Assembly: GCA_002390455.1 (NCBI GenBank)
Contig: DGPN01000060.1
Coordinates: 1-5,048, forward strand
Reading direction: 5' to 3'
DNA from: Flavobacteriaceae bacterium UBA4439
Lineage (GTDB): Bacteria; Bacteroidota; Bacteroidia; Flavobacteriales; Flavobacteriaceae
DNA: 5,048 bases
In this document: positions 1 through 5,048 of the stretch, one piece after another
Layout: each line of letters opens with the position of its first letter
Position numbering within the stretch: the first letter of the stretch is position 1
Notes under the pieces: generated by a model
What the model was told of the DNA's origin: nothing
Database searches by the model: none
Seen by the model: the letters and a program-made list of their open reading frames with translations, nothing else
Position numbers and translations under genes: made by a program

Positions 1-430
1 GGTAATTATAACCCAGATATTCCAAATAAAATATGGGGTTCAGAAATATATTACTGATGAAATTCTTGGACTTATAAAAGTTAGCTATAAACGTTAGTTT
101 AACATCTTTTAAAAGGACTAGAAATACGTGAACTTACTGAAGAGAATATGCCTATGGTTTAATTATTAGTACAATTACCCAGGATAGTTTTATTAGTCTT
201 TGTTAAAGCACTAACAACTTTTAAGAATCTGTATTAATTAATAAAGAGGCCTGATTTCCCAGTCCCTTTACTGTAAATATCTAAAATTAATAAAAAGTGT
301 GTTTAATTAGCTAACCACAATTTAGTTGCCATCATTGTTTAGTGTCAGCAAAAAGTAAACTTTTAAAGGGTTAAATTTAAGAGATAGTAAATTCACAAGA
401 TTGATTTAGCTATCTGATTATAAACGATCT
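1..430. other. AT-rich stretch without an intact gene
   Basis: I see no open gene here: all six frames are broken by stops at short intervals. Two short plus-strand stretches read like protein before breaking: bases 1-54, ending in two consecutive stop codons, and bases 121-159, described separately. The rest is low-complexity AT-rich DNA, including a perfect 12-bp palindrome of T and A at 232-243. The pattern fits an old intergenic region or strongly decayed coding DNA. Confidence 0.5.
121..237 (+). pseudogene. possible remnant of a GNAT acetyltransferase N-terminus
   Basis: Reading from 121 on the plus strand gives EIRELTEENMPMV, then a TAA at 160-162, then LLVQLPRIVLLVFVK and further codons to a TAA at 235-237. 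The first 13 residues resemble the beta-1/alpha-1 start of GNAT-family acetyltransferases, which often begin M-x-IRxLxxxD/E. A purine-rich AAAAGGA lies just upstream, but the codon where ATG would be expected is CTA. No acetyl-CoA-binding motif (Q/RxxGxG/A) can be found downstream, so at most the first tens of codons remain. A chance resemblance over 13 residues is quite possible. Confidence 0.2.
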
Positions 431-444
431 GTCAATTTTCAAAA

Positions 445-468
445 CCGTCAACCCTGCCGTCAACACCC
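445..468. repeat. two tandem copies of a 12-bp unit
   Basis: Bases 445-456 read CCGTCAACCCTG and 457-468 read CCGTCAACACCC, so the first eight bases (CCGTCAAC) are identical and the copies are directly adjacent. The repeat opens the GC-rich island that runs to 541. The second copy contains AACACC (462-467), which can pair with GGTGTT at 510-515. No function is known to me. Confidence 0.55.
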
Positions 469-474
469 ACGAGA

Positions 475-509
475 AAGGCCTCGCAGATTATTTACCTACA
501 AGGTCTTGC
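475..509. repeat. direct repeat of 10 bp at 25-bp spacing
   Basis: AAGGCCTCGC at 475-484 recurs as AAGGTCTTGC at 500-509, 8 of 10 bases identical, 25 bp apart start to start. The first copy also lies in a small potential hairpin (CGAG 470-473 with CTCG 480-483). This repeat and the adjacent 12-bp tandem repeat suggest that the island is a discrete structured element rather than random spacer. Confidence 0.35.
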
Positions 510-549
510 GGTGTTTAGACTTGGTACCAGCTACACCACCGTTTTTTTT
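509..549 (+). terminator. plus-strand hairpin followed by T8
   Basis: CGGTG (509-513) can pair with CACCG (537-541), with an inner TAG (516-518)/CTA (531-533) stem around a region containing the palindrome TGGTACCA. The stem is followed at once by eight T (542-549), the form of a Rho-independent terminator for a transcript on the plus strand. A competing fold pairs AACACC (462-467) with GGTGTT (510-515), using part of the same left arm. It faces the convergent minus-strand hydrolase gene that ends at 593. The outer stem is only 5 bp with a large loop, so the call is tentative. Confidence 0.35.
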
Positions 550-592
550 ACGGATTTATATCTGTTTATCCTTTGAGCGTTAAATATTACAA

Positions 593-3415
593 TTATATAA
601 TTCTGATAGGTCCCATAATACCCATTGGGTAATAGGCTTGCTTTTTCAACAATCCTTGAGCAATGCGGTTTTCCTTCAAGCTTTTAAGATAATTCCCGGT
701 AATGGTAGTCAATTTGATTGTCAATTTGTTTTCTCCTTCTTTCAGGGCACTTTCAATATTATAAATGTGAGCACCATACCACTTTACACCAATTAGTTCA
801 CCATTCAATGTTAGTTCCGAAACTCCCTGAACATCTCCCAAATCCATGTATTTATATTTATCGGAGTTAAGGAATATTGTTTTGTTATAAATTACTTCGC
901 CTGCAAAATTATTTGTCTGTGTATTTTTAATCAGGTCGGTTAATAATTCTAATTTTATTTTCTGCTTATCTCCATTTATATGGTTAAGCTGTAATTGCCA
1001 TGATCCCGTTATTTCTTTTCCACTGTTGTTAAAATTCATGGGTTGAAATTGTTCTCCTTTTGAATTGTTTTCAAAGACAATCATTATAGAAGTGGCGCGG
1101 GGAATTTCTAATTCAATCTTATTATTACTTCCATTTGTTGGATAAAGTAATTTCTCTCCGGTTTCAGGATTCCATATCCAGGGATGAAGGTTATTTTTTA
1201 CCAGAAATTCTGCCTTAACCGAAATTTGTTCCATTAAACTGGAATTAGCGATAAAAAAGAGACTGTTTTCGCCAATCCGGTAATTAGACTGATTTAAATA
1301 TTTGTGGGTTTTATCAAATCTGACATAGGGTTTCAATCCCAATTCATCTTGTAATATTCCGTACCATTTAATCACATCTCCTTCGGGGGAAGGGTACTCA
1401 ATAACATTTCCACCGGAGTGTTTTATTAGGTCCTCCACCATTTTATTCACCCCGTCATCATTGTGTTCCACATTTTTATATGAAGGTGATTTGAAAGGCC
1501 TTTTTCCAATAAAGACAATTTTTCCACCGGATTTTGCAAAAGCTACAAGTGATTTTGTAGTTTCCATATCCAATGTCTCAATTTCGGGCAATAGAAGGGT
1601 ATTATATGAACGTTCATTATACGTCATCCTACCCTTTTTGAATACCGCTTTTTTAATAATATTTTCACTCACATAATCGCAACCACCTCCATTTTGCTGT
1701 ATGGCTTCCCACAAATTATTTTGGTATTCAGGATACCATTTTTGAGGGAACGGGTCGCGTTGAGGTCCTAACTTCATCCAGAGATCGGTAAGAGGTTGAA
1801 GAATTGCAATATTCGCCTGAGGAGACGCATTTTGAAGAAGATAAGAAATACGGGCTTTATAGTCTGCCCACTTTTGAAAATAGGGCCACCAGGTATTTCG
1901 TTCATTAAAATAACTACCCCAGCGAATCCATCCGGGGAATGGTGCCTCGGGAGGTGAATAATTATAACCATGCAATATAGAGTGGTTAACCCCCGATATA
2001 TTACTTTGATCTCCGGCTATTTTGATATTTTCCAATGTAGCCATAAACACCATTTTAATATTTGTTATCTCCTCGCAACTTACAATTCTTTTCCCTGCAA
2101 GTGCCGCCCCTGATGCAACGTATTTATTACACATTCTCGGTGCTCTCCCTAATAGCCCAGTGTCTGGGTATTCTCTACCAACGTCTTTAAACAACCAGGT
2201 TTCACATTCAGGAATATCAATCTCCATACTTGCTTCAAGCGGGTGCATTCCACGGCCGTAAGCCTGCATTCGTGATTGAACATTATTTCGATGACACCAT
2301 TCGTTAAAGGGGACTATAAACCGTTCTTTAAAAAGCTCAATCCGTGTATTGTAAAAATCCAAATCTACTCGCTTAATTAAGTCTGTTACTTCATCAGAGA
2401 ATTTTGTCCCATATTCCTCATCACTCCTATTTCCCCATCGTCCCACTTTTTTTAGAACAAACGGAAGATAAGGTAATAATGAATAACCTCTTCTTTTTTC
2501 AAATTCATCAGGTAAATCGTCATTCCAGTTGGCTCCCATAAGTTCCATGCTATCACAAAACATAGCTCTGATATAGTCACCCATATTCTCGATTTTACCA
2601 TTAATAAAATCAGAGATTCTGTTCAGATATTCTTCTGTGGCTGCTTTGCTGTAATGATTCAATACCGGTCCTGTAGCACCGGGAGCACCTTTTATCACTG
2701 CCATGTATCCGGTCAGTTTCACAACATAATACAGCACATAATTACCTGCGGGAACATCGATGGCAAGCTCCCCGTTTCTGATACTCCCCATCAGATCTTT
2801 TCCCTCAGTAAATTCATTTGATTCTTTTGGGAGCAGCCGCAACGACAACAAATCTTTATAAATTGTATTTTTTTTTGAACCAACTTTGGCATTCACTTTG
2901 TCAAGTAATTCCTTTATTTTGAAGTGATATATTCCCACTCCTTTCAGATCAATGGTTTCAATTGTCACCATTTGTATCTGCTGTTCTTTTTTCAGAAATT
3001 CGCCCCCAAAAGGCCAGCCGGAACCAACGATCAAATCACAAATAATTCCGCGCTCCTTTGCTCCTCGGAGAGCTACTTGCAACATATCCAGCCAATCGTC
3101 TTCAAAAATGGTTAAAGCTTTGTATCCTAAGGGGTCCCCACCCGGAAATTCAATTGGATTGATTTCAACGCCTCCAATACCAGCAGATTTCATCACATCC
3201 AGTTCACGCAAAATCTCTTTTTTCGCAAGCCTGTTACCATTCCACCACCAACGGACAAAAACTCGGGAATCGACCGGTGGATTTTGAAACCCACGGAATA
3301 ACAAGTCAACATTATCAGTCAGTAAATCAGGATTAACACATCCCAAAATTGAATTAATAAAAACTGTTCCCGATGTAGCAAGGATATTATTTTTAACAAA
3401 ATCTCTTCTTTTCAT
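593..3415 (-). CDS. GH106-like glycoside hydrolase (alpha-L-rhamnosidase family), exported
   Basis: The 940-residue product belongs by its motifs to the family that includes GH106 alpha-L-rhamnosidases, which release terminal rhamnose from plant glycans; the actual substrate cannot be read from the sequence. Residues 1-26 form an export signal: a twin-arginine motif (RRDFVK, 3-8), a hydrophobic stretch and a possible lipobox ending at Cys26 (SILGC). The N-terminal TIM-barrel part begins with the family's typical PPVDSR..VRWWWNGN (46-61) and MKSAGIGGVEINP (75-87), followed by GSGWPFGG (131-138). Conserved acidic positions that may be catalytic are in FCDSMEL (286-292) and SCEEIT (446-451). The segment from PPEAPFPGW (488-496) through TWWPYF (508-513) to ARISYLLQ (521-528) is also typical. 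Residues about 835-915 look like a galactose-binding beta-sandwich (DLGDVQGVSELTLNGELIGV). Length suits the family and I see no break. The start is the ATG before the signal peptide; there is no Shine-Dalgarno sequence, as is usual in Bacteroidota. Confidence 0.85.
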   Translation of the reverse strand: MKRRDFVKNNILATSGTVFINSILGCVNPDLLTDNVDLLFRGFQNPPVDSRVFVRWWWNGNRLAKKEILRELDVMKSAGIGGVEINPIEFPGGDPLGYKALTIFEDDWLDMLQVALRGAKERGIICDLIVGSGWPFGGEFLKKEQQIQMVTIETIDLKGVGIYHFKIKELLDKVNAKVGSKKNTIYKDLLSLRLLPKESNEFTEGKDLMGSIRNGELAIDVPAGNYVLYYVVKLTGYMAVIKGAPGATGPVLNHYSKAATEEYLNRISDFINGKIENMGDYIRAMFCDSMELMGANWNDDLPDEFEKRRGYSLLPYLPFVLKKVGRWGNRSDEEYGTKFSDEVTDLIKRVDLDFYNTRIELFKERFIVPFNEWCHRNNVQSRMQAYGRGMHPLEASMEIDIPECETWLFKDVGREYPDTGLLGRAPRMCNKYVASGAALAGKRIVSCEEITNIKMVFMATLENIKIAGDQSNISGVNHSILHGYNYSPPEAPFPGWIRWGSYFNERNTWWPYFQKWADYKARISYLLQNASPQANIAILQPLTDLWMKLGPQRDPFPQKWYPEYQNNLWEAIQQNGGGCDYVSENIIKKAVFKKGRMTYNERSYNTLLLPEIETLDMETTKSLVAFAKSGGKIVFIGKRPFKSPSYKNVEHNDDGVNKMVEDLIKHSGGNVIEYPSPEGDVIKWYGILQDELGLKPYVRFDKTHKYLNQSNYRIGENSLFFIANSSLMEQISVKAEFLVKNNLHPWIWNPETGEKLLYPTNGSNNKIELEIPRATSIMIVFENNSKGEQFQPMNFNNSGKEITGSWQLQLNHINGDKQKIKLELLTDLIKNTQTNNFAGEVIYNKTIFLNSDKYKYMDLGDVQGVSELTLNGELIGVKWYGAHIYNIESALKEGENKLTIKLTTITGNYLKSLKENRIAQGLLKKQAYYPMGIMGPIRII

Positions 3416-3506
3416 AAGTGATATTTTTAAATGTTTAACTTAAATATCCAAATTGATTTTTTAGCGCATTTTTATCCGGCTTATGAACAAAGGCTATTCA
3501 ATTGTG

Positions 3507-3517
3507 ACCAATTTGGT
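3507..3517. promoter_or_regulatory. short palindrome upstream of the hydrolase
   Basis: ACCAATTTGGT is a perfect 5+1+5 palindrome located about 92 bp upstream of the hydrolase start codon. It could be a small operator, but an 11-bp palindrome in AT-rich DNA is not rare. No Bacteroidota promoter (TAnnTTTG with a TTTG about 20 bp upstream) could be placed convincingly in this region. Confidence 0.15.
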
Positions 3518-3548
3518 TTAACTCCACCTTTAAATATTTATTTCATGG

Positions 3549-3569
3549 TTTTTGTCCTTAGGGCAAAAA
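3549..3569. other. 9-bp-stem hairpin in the hydrolase leader region
   Basis: TTTTTGTCC (3549-3557) pairs with GGGCAAAAA (3561-3569) around a three-base loop (TTA), with one G-T wobble in nine pairs. The A/T-flanked stem makes it terminator-like in both directions, although the GC core is only four pairs. It lies 134 bp upstream of the hydrolase start and 13 bp beyond the stop of the short minus-strand ORF at 3582-3638. It could therefore end transcription of that ORF or fold in the hydrolase leader mRNA. Confidence 0.4.
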
Positions 3570-3581
3570 TACCTCTTGATT

Positions 3582-3638
3582 TCACTTTTTTGAGTTAAGA
3601 GAACATACCTCGCAATACACTCCTGGGTTGGTTTCCAT
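3582..3638 (-). CDS. possible 18-codon ORF with strong ribosome binding site
   Basis: The frame encodes METNPGVYCEVCSLNSKK, with a CxxC pair (CEVC), and ends at TGA. AAAGGAG sits about five bases before the ATG, a stronger ribosome binding site than that of the intact hydrolase downstream. It ends about 165 bp before the hydrolase start on the same strand, so it could be a leader peptide or the start of a decayed gene: continuing in frame past the stop gives further protein-like stretches (NKYLKVELNQIGHN, IAFVHKPDKNALKNQFGYLS) separated by three more stops. I do not recognise the sequence. A chance ORF is possible at this length. Confidence 0.25.
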   Translation of the reverse strand: METNPGVYCEVCSLNSKK

Positions 3639-3662
3639 ATTTTCTCCTTTTATTGTTTTAAT

Positions 3663-3692
3663 TTACATTTTTTAAACAAAATATAAATGTAA
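3663..3692. promoter_or_regulatory. 8-bp inverted repeat, candidate operator
   Basis: TTACATTT (3663-3670) and AAATGTAA (3685-3692) are perfect inverted copies separated by 14 bp, so their centres lie about two helical turns apart. This would suit a dimeric DNA-binding protein. The pair lies about 15 bp upstream of the ribosome binding site of the short minus-strand ORF and just in front of the doubtful plus-strand ORF at 3697. Imperfect half-copies (AAAATGTTA, AAAATGGAT) follow directly at 3694-3712. The AT-richness of the region raises the chance expectation. Confidence 0.3.
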
Positions 3693-3696
3693 CAAA

Positions 3697-3960
3697 ATGT
3701 TAAAAATGGATATGGATAATTCAGTCACTACCCCACTATCTGCTAACATACAGCCATTTAAGAACAACTTAAAATACTTACTTGGGGAAGTTCTAAATTG
3801 CTTTTCAAGGATGGTTTTATGCATATTAATTTTAGTCTTTCTTTTGACTAAAAAATTGAAAGCAAATCCATATAAAGAGGTTACTAAAAGTGGTATAATT
3901 ACAATAATAAGCGAGGCACGTAAACTAAAACTATCGGCAAAAAATTTCGTATGCTGTTAA
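3697..3960 (+). CDS. doubtful small membrane protein ORF
   Basis: An 87-codon open frame on the plus strand, opposite in direction to every recognisable gene of the window. The predicted product has one hydrophobic segment (about residues 38-50, LCILILVFLL) followed by a lysine-rich tail ending in two cysteines. I recognise no family. There is no good ribosome binding site, and T-rich DNA readily encodes apparent transmembrane segments. I list it because it fills most of a 600-bp gap. The opposite strand of the same stretch is full of stops and shows no alternative gene. It is probably a chance ORF. Confidence 0.2.
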   Translation: MLKMDMDNSVTTPLSANIQPFKNNLKYLLGEVLNCFSRMVLCILILVFLLTKKLKANPYKEVTKSGIITIISEARKLKLSAKNFVCC

Positions 3961-4022
3961 TGTTTTGATCAAATCAATCAAACTATTTACAATTCCTCCC
4001 TTTTTCATTGTCAATAAGTACT

Positions 4023-4865
4023 TTAATATTCAATAGTTTGTTTGGTGTATGTAGGTCAACCAATTTTCATTTCACCATCAACAAAGTCAATGGGGTCGAT
4101 GACCAATTATGGAACTCGATCTTTTTTAAGAATTCCATGGCAACTGATCCAAAGCCTTCCATCAGGATCTTTAAAAACTTCGTTGTGACCCACCACTGCC
4201 CACGGATTGTCCGGATAACCGGAGAATTCGACTTTGTATTTTCTATATGACCATTCATTCTGAGCACCATAAACAGGGTTTCATTCATATTTGATCCATG
4301 GCCCGAGTGGATGATCTGCTGTGGCATAACCAATCTAGTATCCCCGGGTCCAGGACGAATAGAAAAAATAATACTGTCCATCCCTTTTAATGCAATACGC
4401 ACCTTCAATACTCACCCCGTCCCAATCTTCATTCTCCAAATTTACTGCAGTAATAAAAGGTTTCGGATCACGTATGGGTTTCAGACTTTCCATATCTACT
4501 TCTGCCACAAAAATGGTTTTGCTATGTTTGTTAAATGAATAGATTTTTACGTCATCATCTTCAAACAATGTAAGGTCATCCCCCCTGAGGAATGGTTCGT
4601 AGTGAACGAGTACTTTGTAATCTCCCAGTATTTCATCGGACACGGCAATGCCACTATGCAGCCCCTGAAGTTTGTCTTTTATTCTTGACTCATTTGAGCA
4701 ATTAAAAGTTAGGTAGTATTTGCCATGTATTTTATGAATCTCAGGTGCTCAAAATCGGTCTAGGCACCAAACAGTGGAGTCAAACTTACTACGACCATAA
4801 CTAGGGAGGCTCTGTTAGTATTGGTTTGCAGGAGATGATTAAGCAAACTGATAAAAAAAAATCAT
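4023..4865 (-). pseudogene. decayed GH43 family glycoside hydrolase (lipoprotein)
   Basis: The remains of a five-bladed beta-propeller hydrolase, a family that mainly cleaves arabinose- and xylose-containing glycans. From an ATG at 4863-4865 a signal-peptide-like stretch (LSVCLIISCKP, with lipobox IISC) is readable one frame off, as if a base had been lost in the nine-T tract. After another frame change the main body reads APEIHKIHGKYYLTFNCS, then GLHSGIAVSDEILGDYK, LFEDDDVKIY and SIEGAYCIKRDGQYYFFYSS. The Glu of SIEGAY (codon 4404-4406) matches the family's general acid. The frame continues as IGYATADHPLGPW and NEVFKDPDGRLWISCHG to a terminal TAA at 4023-4025. In-frame stops are at 4749-4751, 4335-4337, 4281-4283, 4107-4109 and 4056-4058. 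Only about 25-30 codons separate the signal from APEIH, so the first blade, with the catalytic-base Asp, is missing. The gene cannot make a working enzyme. Confidence 0.85.
4853..4861. repeat. homopolymer tract (A9 on plus strand)
   Basis: Nine consecutive A on the plus strand, read as nine T just after the ATG of the GH43 pseudogene. Ten T would place the ATG in frame with the lipoprotein-type signal sequence; nine put it out of frame. Such tracts slip easily, so this is the probable site of one of the frameshifts. Confidence 0.6.
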
Positions 4866-5048
4866 TTTAAATCCTGCTTAAAAGCGCTACCCTTTTCAAA
4901 AGGGTTTGGTGTTAACTTAATCCGAACACGACCAAGTTTCAGCATTGTATTATTCTCATCGAATGTACCGCTTCGCGACATGTAGAACAAGAGTTCCCCA
5001 TTTTCAACCCATACGTTCAATCCAATATCACCACCTCCACATGGCATC
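4862..5048 (-). pseudogene. N-terminal fragment of a DUF5703 protein, cut short
   Basis: The readable frame enters from beyond the end of the window and encodes MPCGGGDIGLNVWVENGEL, then LFYMSRSGTFDENNTMLKLG and RVRIKLTPNPFEKGSAF before a TGA at 4862-4864. The GDIGLNVW and LGRVRI..PNPF motifs are those I associate with the N-terminal DUF5703 domain found in Bacteroidota carbohydrate-degradation loci, in proteins of many hundreds of residues. The ATG at 5045-5047 lies inside the conserved motif and is probably not the true start. The frame ends where the domain should continue, so the C-terminal bulk is lost. The TGA overlaps the ATG of the GH43 pseudogene (ATGA, 4862-4865), either a relic of tight gene packing or a chance result of the deletion. 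The domain name rests on motif memory. Confidence 0.6.

Noticed and set aside
232..243. Perfect 12-bp palindrome TATTAATTAATA
   Set aside because: It is pure A/T in an AT-rich stretch, likely by chance.
510..540. tRNA-like sequence (GGTGGTGTAGCTGGTACC on the minus strand resembles a tRNA D-arm start)
   Set aside because: No anticodon stem, T-loop (GGTTCGAATC type) or closing acceptor stem could be found.
539..553. CCGT/ACGG arms around a T-rich loop as a terminator for the minus-strand hydrolase
   Set aside because: Only four pairs, and on the minus strand it carries an A tract rather than a T tract in the right place. The T8 suits a plus-strand transcript.
1461..3287. Several 60-110-codon open frames on both strands inside the hydrolase gene
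   Set aside because: They are shadow frames of a well-supported long gene, with no recognisable domains and no translation signals.
3964..3973. 10-bp palindrome TTTGATCAAA
   Set aside because: It is short, isolated, and not linked to a promoter or to the start of a supported gene.
4067..4408. 113-codon minus-strand open frame overlapping the GH43 region
   Set aside because: It is a different frame of the GH43 pseudogene. The family motifs (IGYATADHPLGPW, GHNEVFKDPDGRLW) lie in the stop-interrupted frame, not in this one.
4008..4538. 75-80-codon plus-strand open frames over the GH43 pseudogene
   Set aside because: They are antisense shadows of the recognisable GH43 codons.
4023..4760. Possible reassignment of TGA or TAG to tryptophan in the GH43 gene, since some stops stand where Trp is expected
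   Set aside because: TAA is also found in frame, other TGA stops stand where Trp is not expected, frameshifts are present, and the first blade is missing. The adjacent 940-codon gene uses TGG and no internal stops. Decay explains everything.

Overview
The window looks like part of a Bacteroidota chromosome, from a degraded carbohydrate-utilisation locus. The DNA is AT-rich. The one long intact gene encodes a family-106-type glycoside hydrolase of the kind common in Bacteroidota polysaccharide-utilisation loci, it has no Shine-Dalgarno sequence, and the recognisable fragments beside it are of the same sort (a GH43 beta-propeller hydrolase and a DUF5703 protein). No RNA gene, CRISPR array or transposase could be supported.

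Layout. Bases 1-430 are AT-rich with stops in every frame; at most a short plus-strand remnant reminiscent of a GNAT N-terminus survives near 121-162. Bases 441-549 form a distinct island of higher GC with a 12-bp tandem repeat, a 25-bp-spaced direct repeat and a plus-strand hairpin followed by eight T. Bases 593-3415 (minus) hold the intact GH106-like exported hydrolase. Bases 3416-4022 are mostly non-coding: a 9-bp-stem hairpin, a short palindrome, an 18-codon minus-strand ORF with a strong ribosome binding site, an inverted repeat that could be an operator, and a doubtful 87-codon plus-strand ORF. Bases 4023-4865 (minus) are a clearly readable but dead GH43 gene: lipoprotein-type signal, frameshifts, several in-frame stops and a missing first propeller blade. 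Bases 4862-5048 (minus) are the N-terminal part of a DUF5703 gene that enters from beyond the window and stops early, exactly overlapping the GH43 start as ATGA.

How the parts fit. The three recognisable genes all lie on the minus strand in the order DUF5703, GH43, GH106. This suggests a former operon or cluster for degrading a rhamnose/arabinose-type plant or algal glycan. The first two members are pseudogenes, while the GH106 frame is fully open over 940 codons. Whether the GH106 gene is still expressed, perhaps from its own promoter in the 600-bp gap, cannot be decided from sequence alone. I did not find a convincing undescribed system. The best candidates for a second look are the structured GC-rich island at 441-549 and the short ORF with its upstream inverted repeat at 3582-3692.
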